Positions 41,879 through 50,900 of a DNA stretch of 64,000 nt are shown here, piece by piece (within the stretch, counting starts at the first letter, position 1; each line of letters starts with the position of its first letter). The DNA lies in assembly GCA_050998805.1 (NCBI GenBank), contig JBPCPV010000016.1, positions 32,456 through 96,455 of the forward strand, read 5' to 3'. The translations under genes and the position numbers were made by a program. Source of the stretch: JAICKM01 sp050998805 (GTDB lineage: Bacteria; Chloroflexota; Chloroflexia; QHBQ01; JAICKM01). The notes under the pieces were generated by a model, which was not told the origin of the DNA, did not search any database, and saw only the letters and a program-made list of their open reading frames with translations.

Positions 41879-42132
41879 CAAATCCAGCAACGCGCCTTGC
41901 GTGTATTATTATGGGTGCTCGAATGGAGAGGGCCAGCCCTATTTAGCGATGGCGCTATCCTCTTAAGCTTGCTCCCGCCAGCCCAAGCCGATATGCCGAG
42001 CACGTCAGGTTTGTTGCTGTCCGCGCAGAGGTCCGTAGCGCATCACCGGTTACTGCCCGAAACTTACCGGCACCCTAAACATTATCACAGATAGCTGACG
42101 AGGGCGCGCGCAGATTTAATATGGAGAACGTA
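41879..42132 (+). other. Long 5' leader of the response regulator gene
   Basis: About 250 nt between the inferred transcription start and ATG 42133, without a gene I would accept. It contains small hairpins (TAGCG/CGCTA near 41947-41960; GGGC/GCCC near 41930) and a 65-codon open frame with no supporting Shine-Dalgarno. The region could regulate translation; no known riboswitch class is recognisable. Confidence 0.4.
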
Positions 42133-42804
42133 ATGCCTACCACACCGATACGTATACTGATGGTGGACGACCAACTTATGATACGAGCCGCCCTCCGCCT
42201 GCTGATCGAGCAGCAGCCGGGCCTCGTCATAGTCGGCGAAGCCGCCACACCCGCCGAGGCGCTCGCCCATGTCGGCGTCAGTTCCCCAGATATTGTGTTG
42301 CTGAACCTCGAACTGAGCGGCGACCACGCTTTCGAGATACTGCCGACTCTGTTTGCCGCAGGGGATCACACCAAAGTGATCGTGATGACCAGTTCGCATA
42401 ACGTCGATGGGTATCAGCGCGCGGTGCGGCTAGGCGCGATGGGCGTCGTGCTCAAGGAAAAGCCTCCGGTCGAGCTGATCAAGGCGATAGAAAAGGTCCA
42501 CATCGGCGAAGTCTGGCTCGACCGCCGGATGACTGCCGGCATCCTCACTCACCTGTCGGGCCGCCACGCCCACACTCCCGACCCGGCTGCTGCGCTGATC
42601 TCCGCCCTGACCACCCGCGAACTCCAGATAATTGACCTTGTTGTGCAGGGCCTCAAGAACAAGCAGATCGGCGATCAGCTCTCGATTAGCGAAACCACCG
42701 TGCGCCACCATCTCACCTCGACATTCGACAAGCTGGCCGTCAACGACCGCTTTGAGTTAGTCATCTACGCCTGCCGGCACGGCCTGGCGAAACTGCCTTT
42801 GTAA
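42133..42804 (+). CDS. LuxR/NarL-type response regulator with Asn at the phospho-acceptor site
   Basis: A 223-residue protein. Receiver domain 1-115: acidic pair VDDQ (Asp12, Asp13), conserved Thr (VMTSS, Thr86) and Lys108 are present. The phospho-acceptor in PDIVLLNLEL is Asn58 where the family has Asp. The LuxR helix-turn-helix lies at about 155-215 (LTTRELQIIDLVVQGLKNKQ, SISETTVRHHLTSTFDKL). ATG 42133 has GGAG six bases before it, preferred over ATG 42121. No histidine kinase is adjacent. The substitution implies phosphorylation-independent or constitutively set activity; binding of DNA is supported by the intact HTH. Confidence 0.88.
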   Translation: MPTTPIRILMVDDQLMIRAALRLLIEQQPGLVIVGEAATPAEALAHVGVSSPDIVLLNLELSGDHAFEILPTLFAAGDHTKVIVMTSSHNVDGYQRAVRLGAMGVVLKEKPPVELIKAIEKVHIGEVWLDRRMTAGILTHLSGRHAHTPDPAAALISALTTRELQIIDLVVQGLKNKQIGDQLSISETTVRHHLTSTFDKLAVNDRFELVIYACRHGLAKLPL

Positions 42805-42830
42805 AGTGCGCCCCTCTCACCCAATAATAC

Positions 42831-42904
42831 CAGGCGTCGGCCCCGAAGACAACGGTGCAGACGCCTGTTTTCGGGGGCCGCTCACGCCCATTTCTGAGCG
42901 GCCC
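42831..42904. terminator. Overlapping hairpins between convergent genes
   Basis: Three overlapping stems: CAGGCGTC (42831) with GACGCCTG (42860) followed by TTTT; GGCCCCGAA (42839) with TTCGGGGGCC (42870, one bulge); GGGCCGCTCA (42875) with TGAGCGGCCC (42895). The first and third can coexist; the second excludes them. Likely a bidirectional terminator for the response regulator and the Gly/Gln-rich gene. Confidence 0.65.
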
Positions 42905-42955
42905 GGATCGCTGTTTTTGGCCTATGGGGAAGGCACAATTATGCCGGGGCTTTCC

Positions 42956-43432
42956 TTAGACCGATTGTGCGCCGCCCTGGTTCCCGAATGACGGCGGCTG
43001 CTGGCCGACATCGCCACTCTGCCCCCCGAACGACGGCAGGGAGCCGCCTCCGCCGAGGCCGCCGATGATCCCCGGCAGCGCGCCGGTGATCAGCCCGCCG
43101 AGGCCGCCGCCGAGGCCGCCGGATGCGCCCCCGTAATTCGGGGCGTAGCTGCCGCCGCCGTAGCTGCCTCCCTGCTGACCGCCGAGCAGCGCGTTCACGC
43201 CGTAGCCGATGACGAACGGCGCGGCGACTCTCAGGATGCCGTTGAACACGTTCTGCATCCCTTGCGGATTCTGCATGTACGACTGCTGGTTTTGGGTCAG
43301 GTGCTGCTTGTAGCCGTTCAACTGCTGCTTCTGCTCCGGCGTCATATCGTCGCCATGCCTGCCGAGCAGGTTGTCGATCAGCCCATGCATCTGCCCCACC
43401 GGGTGCTGTGGATCCACGTTATACTGAGTCAT
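42956..43432 (-). CDS. Gly/Gln-rich low-complexity protein
   Basis: A 158-residue protein. Residues 1-65 are Gln/His/Asn-rich and probably helical (PEQKQQLNGYKQHLTQNQQ). A short hydrophobic stretch follows at about 67-84 (ILRVAAPFVIGYGVNALL), then a Gly/Ser/Tyr-rich tail (SYGGGSYAPNYGG). AAGGAG lies nine bases before the ATG. No family is recognised. The hydrophobic segment plus Gly-rich tail suggests a membrane- or surface-associated, possibly self-associating protein, which is inference. Confidence 0.6.
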   Translation of the reverse strand: MTQYNVDPQHPVGQMHGLIDNLLGRHGDDMTPEQKQQLNGYKQHLTQNQQSYMQNPQGMQNVFNGILRVAAPFVIGYGVNALLGGQQGGSYGGGSYAPNYGGASGGLGGGLGGLITGALPGIIGGLGGGGSLPSFGGQSGDVGQQPPSFGNQGGAQSV

Positions 43433-43547
43433 TAGTCAATTCTCCTTACTATCGGCGACCGCGCCGCCGGGACCGCCCGCCGTCGAAGGACGGGCACAAC
43501 CCTGCTCAGAGCACAAAACGTGCCCGCAACTCCGCACCGCGTCCACG

Positions 43548-43576
43548 TTGCGTGCGCCTCTCCATCATGGTACAAT
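43548..43576 (+). promoter_or_regulatory. recN promoter
   Basis: TTGCGT 43548-43553, 17-bp spacer, TACAAT 43571-43576 with TGG (extended -10). It lies 26 bp before ATG 43603. No LexA-like palindrome was evident. Confidence 0.65.
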
Positions 43577-43602
43577 CAAATCACTGTCATTTAGAGTGAG
43601 GT

Positions 43603-45423
43603 ATGAGCGTGCTCGCAGAGCTTTCCATCCACAATTTCGCCATCATACACCAGCTCAATCTCAAGTTCGGGCCGGGCTTCAATGCCCTTACGGGCGAGAC
43701 CGGGGCCGGCAAGTCCATCATCATTGATGCCGTGTCTGCCCTGCTCGGCGCGAAGGTCGGTGCGGAGTTCGTGCGCCATGGCTCCCAGACCGCCCGGGTC
43801 GAGGGCCTTTTCGACACCGCCCGCCTCGACGCCACAGCCCGCGAGATGATTAGAGCCGGCCTCGACGCCGCCGGCCTCCCGAACGACGATCTCGACGACG
43901 GCACGCTGATTCTCAGCCGCGAGATCCACGCCGGAGGCCGCACCGTCGCCCGCATCAACGGCAGCTTGGTCAATTTGCCGACCCTCCAGGAGATAGGCCG
44001 GATGCTGATCGACATCCACGGCCAGACCGAGCACCAATCGCTCCTGCGAACACCGACCCACATCGAGCTACTCGACCAGCACGCCGACCTAGCGGGCCGC
44101 CGCGCCGACCTCGGCGAGCTGGTGCTCAGGCTCCGGCAGGTACGCAAGGAACTCTCCACGCTCCAACGCGACGAGCGTGAGCTGGCCCGCCGCGCCGACT
44201 TGCTCCGCTTCCAGGTCGAGGAGATCGAGCGCGCTGGTCTAGAGTCCGGCGAAGATGAGGAACTCGCCGCCGAACGTTCCCGACTGATCAACGCCGAGCG
44301 GCTCGGCGAGCTCTCCGACGGCATCTACGAGCTGCTGATCGCCGGGGCCGATGAGGACGAGGGATACGGCGGTCGCGCAACGGCGCGGGCGGGCCGGACC
44401 GCAGTTGCCCTCGCCAAGATCGCCGTGCGCGACGCTCTCGGCGAGGCCGGCACCATGCTCGCCGAGCTAGTGCGGCTCGACCCGACGCTCGCCGAGCAGG
44501 AGGCCGGCATCCAGGCGCTGCTCGACGGCGTGGAGGAGCTGGGCCGCTCCGTCCGCCTCTACCGCGAGCAGATAGAGCACGACCCCGAGCGGCTAATGCA
44601 GGTCGAGGAGCGCCTTAGCCTGCTGCACGAACTCAAACGCAAATACGCGCCCACTATCGCCGAGATCCTCTCCTTTGGGCAGGAGGCAGCCGACGAGCTT
44701 GACGCGCTCACCCACAGCGAGGAGCGTATCGCCGAGTTGCAGGAGCAGGAGGTCGCCCTGCTCGCCGAGGCGGGTGCCTTCGCCGAGGAACTATCGCAGA
44801 AGCGGCAGGCGGCAGGCGAACGCCTAGCCCGCGCCGTCGAAGCCGCCATGCGCGAGCTGCTGATGGGCAGCATCCAGTTCGCCACCAGCCTCACCCGCGT
44901 GCCCGACCCCCATGGCCTGCCGACCTCCGGCGGCGAACCCGGCACCTGGGCCTTCGATACACGCGGCATCGACCGCGTTGAGTTCCTGATCTCGCCCAAC
45001 CCCGGCGAACCGCTCAAGCCGCTCTCGAAGATCGCCTCCGGCGGCGAAACCTCCCGCCTCATGCTCGCCATGAAGTCTATCCTATCCGCCGCCGACCACA
45101 CGCCGACGCTGATCTTCGACGAGATAGACGCAGGCGTGGGCGGGCGCAGCGGTGCCGTCGTCGGCGAAAAGCTCTGGTCGCTAGCCGCCGCCCACCAGGT
45201 GCTTTGCATCACCCACCTTCCGCAGATCGCCGCGTTCGCCGACACCCACTTCCGCATCACAAAGGCCGTGCATGACGGACGCACAAGCACCCGCGTGGAC
45301 GAACTCGACCCGACCGAGCGCGAGGTCGAGATCGCCGCGATGCTTGGCGGCGTGCCGGTCACGCCCACCGGGCTGGAGAGCGCCCGCGAGATCATACGGC
45401 AGACAGCCGCCCGCAAATCGTGA
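43603..45423 (+). CDS. recN: DNA repair protein RecN
   Basis: A 606-residue SMC-like ATPase for double-strand break repair. It begins LAELSIHNFAIIHQLNLKFG. Walker A is ALTGETGAGKSIIIDAV, long coiled-coil arms span about 160-380, the ABC signature is KIASGGETSRLMLAMK, Walker B is TLIFDEIDAGVGG, and ITHLPQIAAFA is near the C-terminus. Length is slightly over the usual 550-570. It is followed with a four-base overlap (GTGA) by a membrane glycosyltransferase gene. Confidence 0.95.
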   Translation: MSVLAELSIHNFAIIHQLNLKFGPGFNALTGETGAGKSIIIDAVSALLGAKVGAEFVRHGSQTARVEGLFDTARLDATAREMIRAGLDAAGLPNDDLDDGTLILSREIHAGGRTVARINGSLVNLPTLQEIGRMLIDIHGQTEHQSLLRTPTHIELLDQHADLAGRRADLGELVLRLRQVRKELSTLQRDERELARRADLLRFQVEEIERAGLESGEDEELAAERSRLINAERLGELSDGIYELLIAGADEDEGYGGRATARAGRTAVALAKIAVRDALGEAGTMLAELVRLDPTLAEQEAGIQALLDGVEELGRSVRLYREQIEHDPERLMQVEERLSLLHELKRKYAPTIAEILSFGQEAADELDALTHSEERIAELQEQEVALLAEAGAFAEELSQKRQAAGERLARAVEAAMRELLMGSIQFATSLTRVPDPHGLPTSGGEPGTWAFDTRGIDRVEFLISPNPGEPLKPLSKIASGGETSRLMLAMKSILSAADHTPTLIFDEIDAGVGGRSGAVVGEKLWSLAAAHQVLCITHLPQIAAFADTHFRITKAVHDGRTSTRVDELDPTEREVEIAAMLGGVPVTPTGLESAREIIRQTAARKS

Positions 45424-46799
45424 GAGGCATCCGGCCGGTGATGCTGCTCGCGTTCGCGCTGCGAGCGGGGCTACCGCTCCTCGCCTTCCTGAGCACAGGC
45501 GACCGCATGGTCTTCCACTCCCTCGACACCGACGGCTACACCGGCCTCGCGTCGTCCCTCGTCCAAACCGGGCGCTTCACCCTCGGCGGCCTGCCGGAGA
45601 TCATACGCACCCCCGGCTACCCAATGCTTCTCGTGCTTGGCACCCTGCTCGGCAGCGTCGAGACGGTCGCGGTCGCGCTCCAAGTCGCGTTAAGCTGCGC
45701 CACGGTCTACCTGGTCTACTTGATCGGCCTGCGGCTCTTCGGCAGCGGACGCACCGCCACAATCGGCGCGCTCCTCTACGCGATTGAGCCGCTTTCCCTC
45801 CTCTTCACGAGCAAGTTGCTCACTGAAACCCTGTTCACCGCGCTCACGACGCTGTTTCTCTACTTCCTGCTCCGCTACCTCGACGGCAGGTCTCTCCCGG
45901 CGCTTGCGGCTGCGGCCCTCACTCTCGCAGGCACTGCCTTCGTCCGTCCGATCATCTACTACTTCCCGATCCTCGCGGCGTTGCTGTTGCTCTGGGCCGC
46001 CGGTCGCCGTGGTCGGAGGCAGATACCGGCCGGCATCGCCTCCGCCGGCCTGTTCCTGCTGCTCTCGGTCGGCCCGCTCGCCCTCTGGCAGGCGCGCAAC
46101 GCCGCGGAAACCGGCTACTCCGGTTTCGCAGCGATCTCCGACATCAACTGGTACTTCTACCAGGGCGCGTCTGTCGCGGCCGCGAAGCAGCATGTCCCCT
46201 ACTACACCGTGCAAGCTGCCTGGGGCTACAGCGACCCCGCCGTCTACGACCGCGCCCACCCAGAGCAACACGGCTGGTCTGACGCACAGATCTACGATTA
46301 CATGGGCAGCGAGGGGCGGCGGATAGTCCTCCAGAATCTGCCGACCTACGCCCCGATCCACGTCATCGGTATGCTCAAGACCCTGCTCAACCCCGGCGGC
46401 GTCGAATATCTCAAGCTGTTCGACGCCTATCCTGCCGCAGGCGGCGATTTCGGCGTCGCGGTGAACGCTGGCCTCGGCGAGAGCCTGGGCTACCTCTGGC
46501 GCGAGAACCGCCTGCTGCTGATCCTCGACCTCGGCTTCGGCGCGCTGCTCGTGGTCTACTTGCTCGCCGCGCTCACCGCCCTGATCGCCCGCGCAAACTG
46601 GAACCTGCGCGTCGCCTCTCTGTTCGCCCTGGGACTCTACCTGCTGGTGATGTCGGGCGGGCCGCAGAGCCTCAGCCGCTTCCGCCACCCGATCATGCCG
46701 CTTATCTGCGTGCTGGCGGGCTACGGCATCGCGGTTTGGCTGCGCCGCCTCCGTAACGCCGCCCCTCGCCGCACTCCTGAGCATACTGTGTTACAATAG
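45420..46799 (+). CDS. GT39/ArnT-like membrane glycosyltransferase
   Basis: A 459-residue protein with about ten helices. After helix 1 comes SLDTDGYTGLASSLVQTGRF, the acidic first-loop motif of the GT-C superfamily, then PEIIRTPGYPMLL, typical of PMT_2/ArnT-like transferases using polyprenyl-phosphate sugars. GTG 45420 overlaps the recN stop. Together with the Wzy-like and WecA-like genes downstream it suggests cell-envelope glycan assembly. The acceptor is unknown. Confidence 0.82.
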   Translation: MRGIRPVMLLAFALRAGLPLLAFLSTGDRMVFHSLDTDGYTGLASSLVQTGRFTLGGLPEIIRTPGYPMLLVLGTLLGSVETVAVALQVALSCATVYLVYLIGLRLFGSGRTATIGALLYAIEPLSLLFTSKLLTETLFTALTTLFLYFLLRYLDGRSLPALAAAALTLAGTAFVRPIIYYFPILAALLLLWAAGRRGRRQIPAGIASAGLFLLLSVGPLALWQARNAAETGYSGFAAISDINWYFYQGASVAAAKQHVPYYTVQAAWGYSDPAVYDRAHPEQHGWSDAQIYDYMGSEGRRIVLQNLPTYAPIHVIGMLKTLLNPGGVEYLKLFDAYPAAGGDFGVAVNAGLGESLGYLWRENRLLLILDLGFGALLVVYLLAALTALIARANWNLRVASLFALGLYLLVMSGGPQSLSRFRHPIMPLICVLAGYGIAVWLRRLRNAAPRRTPEHTVLQ

Positions 46800-46808
46800 G
46801 GGTATAAT
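46789..46808 (+). promoter_or_regulatory. Candidate promoters of the small gene at 46861
   Basis: TGTTACAAT (46789-46797, extended -10) and TATAAT (46803-46808) lie in tandem with no clear -35. AAAGGAGG at 46844-46851 serves ATG 46861. Confidence 0.4.
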
Positions 46809-46860
46809 CATCATGGCGCGGGTGCCGATGCGACGTGACGGACAAAGGAGGTAGGGCTGG

Positions 46861-47163
46861 ATGCGTACTCAATCTCCCGATACGACCCCCGAAGCGGAAG
46901 CGGTCTTAATTGCCGGCATGAGCCGGCTCTCTCCGGCGCGCCGCTTCCAAATGGCCGCTGAACTCACGCGCATGACCCGCCAGCTGTCCTGGTACGGCCT
47001 CTGCCGGCGCTATCCCACTGCCACGGAGGACGAGCTGCGCTATCGCTGGTGTGCCCTGCTCTACGGAGAGGAACTGGCCGCAGGCTATATCGTGGCATGG
47101 CGCGCGCACCGCAGCGCCAATCCCGAATCCACCCCGGCGGCTGCGCTGACGCAGTTGTTATGA
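46861..47163 (+). CDS. Small protein paired with a nucleotidyltransferase gene
   Basis: A 100-residue helical protein: SRLSPARRFQMAAELTRMTR, then ATEDELRYRWCALLYGEELA. I recognise the pattern from small proteins that precede nucleotidyltransferase-fold genes in Chloroflexota and Cyanobacteria, but no function is established. AAAGGAGG lies nine bases before the ATG, and its stop overlaps the next ATG (ATGA). With its partner frameshifted, this protein may be what survives of a toxin-antitoxin-like pair; that role is inferred from the pairing. Confidence 0.6.
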   Translation: MRTQSPDTTPEAEAVLIAGMSRLSPARRFQMAAELTRMTRQLSWYGLCRRYPTATEDELRYRWCALLYGEELAAGYIVAWRAHRSANPESTPAAALTQLL

Positions 47164-47765
47164 GTTCGCCGCAGTATACTATTCCTGCCGATCGCATCGG
47201 TCCCTTCTTGCCGGTTGTCGCCGCCCTGGAAGCAGTCGGGGTGCCCTATCACATCGGCGGCTCAGTCGCATCCTCTACCTGGGGTCTTCCGCGCTCCACG
47301 CAGGATGCCGATATTGTCGCCGATCTGCAACTCGCCCAGGTCGTCCCGTTCGTGGCCCTCCTCCAGGCCGATTTCTATCTGGATGTGCCCCGCGATCGAG
47401 GCCGCGATCCGGCAGCGGGGGATGTTCAACGTCATCCACCTGGAAAGCATGTTCAAGGTGGACATCATTCTGCCTCAGCGGACGGCCTTCGCTGAGGCGG
47501 AAGCGGCCCGCGCGCAGGCGACCCCACTCGCCGACACCCCCGGCCGGCTGGTGCGGCTGGCCTCCCCCGAAGATACCATCTTGCACAAACTGCGGTGGTA
47601 TCTAATGGGTGGCGGCGTGTCGGAGCGGCAGTGGCTCGACGTGCTGGACGTGCTGAAAACGCAGAATACGGCGCTCGATAGTGCCTATCTCCAACACTGG
47701 GCGGGCCACTCGGCGTGGCGGATTTATTGGCCCGGGCCTGGGAGGAAGCCGGCCTCGCCCAATAG
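47160..47765 (+). pseudogene. Nucleotidyltransferase-fold protein, two frameshifts
   Basis: Frame 1 (47160 to about 47395) encodes YHIGGSVASSTWGLPRSTQD then ADIVADL, the N-terminal nucleotidyltransferase signature with the GG and the D-x-D. The homology continues in the +1 frame (about 47395-47705: FNVIHLESMFKVDIILPQRT, SPEDTILHKLRWYLMGG) and returns to the original frame for the end (LGVADLLARAWEEAGLAQ, stop 47763-47765). Two compensating indels are needed to read one protein of about 200 residues. It resembles DUF6036/AbiEii-like proteins. Either decay or two sequencing errors explain this. Confidence 0.75.
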
Positions 47766-47817
47766 GGACCACCTGGATCGCCGCTAGGGAATATGCAGCA
47801 ATACCGCCTCCAGCTAT

Positions 47818-47846
47818 TTGATCAATCCCGCCCTATCGGGTAAAAT
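47818..47846 (+). promoter_or_regulatory. Promoter of the Wzy-like gene
   Basis: TTGATC 47818-47823, 17-bp spacer, TAAAAT 47841-47846. GTG 47904 is 58 bp downstream with AAGGAG. Confidence 0.55.
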
Positions 47847-47903
47847 GGATCTTGCGACATGCGTTAGGCCGTGTAATAGGTGAACCGCAATTAAGGAGCC
47901 CAG

Positions 47904-50900
47904 GTGCAGAGTAAATTGGCGATCATCTGTGATCGCGTTATCGAGGCCGGCTGGCTAGCGGCGTTAGTCTTCACGCCGATCTACTTCAACGTCTACAGCA
48001 GCCGCGTTTTCGAGCCGGACAAGATCAGCATGTTGCGGAACATCGTGCTGATGATGACCCTCGCCTGGCTGATCAAGCTGATCGAGGGCGCGCTCAACCC
48101 GCGCAACGCCGGTCGGCGCGTCGCCGGCGCGCTCGGAGACGCCGCCCCACGGGGCATCCCGGCGCTGCTCCGCGTGCCGATGATGGTGCCCCTGCTGCTC
48201 TACGCCTTCCTCTACCTGTTCAGCACGATCACCTCGGTGGTGCCTCTCACCGCGTTCTTCGGCTCATATCAGCGTATGCAAGGGCTGATCAGCCAATACA
48301 GTTACATCATGGTCGCGCTGCTGATCATCGCCAACATGCGCTCGCGCGCGCAACTCAACCGGCTGATCACCTTCGCCATAGTCACCAGCTTCCCCGTCGC
48401 CGCATACGGGATTTTGCAGTTCACGGGGCGCGACCCGCTGCCCTGGGCCGGCGATGTCCAGACCCGTGTGGCCTCGACCCTGGGCAACGCAATCTTCGTC
48501 GCCGCGTTCCTGATCATGGTCGTGCCGTTGACCTTGCAGCGGCTCCTGCTGGTGGTGCAGCGACTTCGCGGCTATCGTGACGAAACACCTTCTGCCGACG
48601 ATCCGAACGACGACCCGGTAGGCGTCGCGATCATCGGCGGCGGGGCAGTGCTGTTGCTGACCCTGATCCAGTATGCAGGCATCACCACAGGCAACAAGAT
48701 CGTGCCGTCGGGGCCGAGCCTACAGATCGCGCAAGGGCAGAGCTACAATGACCTCGGCGACTGGCTGATCTGGGGCGGGATCTTGCTTGCAGGCGTCATC
48801 TTTGCGTGGATCGCGAACACCACCGTCAGCCGCACCCGTTACCCTGCCGCGCCCGGTGAAGAAGAATACTCGGTGCCGATCATCGCCAAGATCGCGATCC
48901 CGATTGTGCAGCTCGCCGTATTGATGCTCGGCATCGCATTCATCGGCGACGCCAACCACCGCGCGACCGACTTTATATTTTGGGTTGTTTTCCCCGCCGC
49001 CATCTTCGTTGTCTACGCGCTGACCTTCGTCTTCACGCTATCCCGGCGGCCTTCACGCATCAATGACCTGCTACAGGTGGTGAGCCTGCCTTTGCTGCTG
49101 CTGATGCAGGCGGTGGTCGTCTTCCTCGCGCAGAGCCGTGGCCCCGAGCTAGGTTTGCTGATCGGCCTTGCCGTCTTCGCTTTTGCCTACCTGCTGCGGC
49201 GACGGCTGCGGCGCGCCACAGCCGTCCTCACCGTGGTCACGCTCCTCTTCGGCGCTTTCCTGCTCGTCTTCAACCTGCCGGACTCGCCGATCGCGTCCTG
49301 GCGCGACATAAAGTATATCGGACGTCTCGGCCTGCTCTCGCAGCTTGACGAAGGCACCGGCAAAGTCCGCACGCTGATCTGGGGCGGCGCATACAACCTG
49401 ATCACGTCGGACCCGCTGCGTATGGTCATCGGCTGGGGACCGGAGTCGATGTACGTCGCCTACAACAAGTTCTACCCGCCCGACCTCGGCCACTGGGAAC
49501 TGCGTAACGCCACGCCCGACCGCAGCCACGATGTCTTCTTCGACCAGACGGTGACGATGGGCCTGCTGGGGTTGGCGGCCTATCTCTTCATTGTCGGCTC
49601 CTTCATCTGGTACGCGGTACGTGCCCTCCGCAAAGCGCCGAACCTGCCCGACCAACTTATCCTGATCGGCCTGCTCTCGATGGTCGTCACCCATGTCGGC
49701 GAGTTGATCACCGGCATCCAGATCGCGGCGACTTACACCCTTTTCTACGTCGGCATAGCCTGCATGGTGGTGCTTGCTTCGGTGCTTAACAATTACCTCG
49801 CACCTGTGCCCACGCAGGCAGCTATCGAGTTGGATGCGCTCTTGCCCACGGAACCCGAACAAGCAGTCGCCGTGAACGGCCACGGCAACGGAAAAGTCGC
49901 CGTGCCGTCCCGAGTCGGTGGAGCGACAGCCACGGCGAGCGCCAAAGCCAACGGGCGCGCGACCGCTGTTGTGGTGCCCACGCGCAAAGGGGCCGGAGTG
50001 ACGATGGGTCCGGCGGGCAACGGCGGCCCACCTCGTAGGCCCGGCGGACCTGCTCAACAGCCGCCCGGCGACCGCGTACTGCCCGCCGCACGCGCGCGCA
50101 AAGTCGTCCCCAACTACCGCGCGATGTCCGACACCGGCAGCTACGCCGGGGGTCGGCCAGCCTTCCTGGTCGCCTATGTGGTGATGGGGCTGATTGCCGT
50201 CACGGTGGCCGTCGGCCTCAACGTCAACCTCGTCAAGGCCGACATGTTCTACAAGCAGGGTCTCGCTTATGACCAGCAAAGCGCCTGGCCGGTCTCCATC
50301 GGCCCCTACGACAAAGCCATCCAGATTTCGCCCACCGAGGACTTCTACTATCTCTTCCTGGGCCGCTCATATATGGAGTGGGCCAGGCATTACACCTCCT
50401 TCCAGGGCGGCCCTCCGCCGGTCCAGCTCCTCGCTAATGCCGAGAGCGAGCTACTACAGGCGCAGAAGATCGCCCCCCTGAATACCGACCACTACGCGAA
50501 CCTCGGTCGGCTCTACGTGGATTGGGGCGATTCGATGAGCGACCCCGCGCGCGGCATCCAGGGCACCTCACAGGAGCAGGACCAGAAGTATGCTGAAGGC
50601 ATCCAGCAGTACGAGAAGGCGCACAGCCTCAGCCCCGGCAACGCCACTCTCTGGAACGAGCTTGCGGTCGCCTACGACAAGGGCGGGCGCTACCAGGACG
50701 CGGTAACCGCGATACGGGCTTCGCAGAAGATGGACGACCGCTACGACCAGACGCCGTTCCTCGCCGCCGAGATAGAGCGGGCACATGTCCAACTGCTTAA
50801 CCAGCAGTGGGTGCAAAGCCACGCCATCACAGGCACCACGACGCTTACAGCAACCCGCTCGGTAACTATCACCCAGGAGGCCGTGGCTGCCGCGACCGAT

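Noticed and set aside
41860..41940. A tRNA-like stretch (ctagattacaaatccag resembling a tRNA-Cys anticodon arm, later ctcgaat).
   Set aside because: No pairing acceptor stem, a mismatched anticodon stem and an atypical T-loop; it also overlaps a consensus promoter.
41897..42094. 65-codon frame in the response regulator leader.
   Set aside because: No Shine-Dalgarno, unbiased composition and no recognisable motif; treated as leader.
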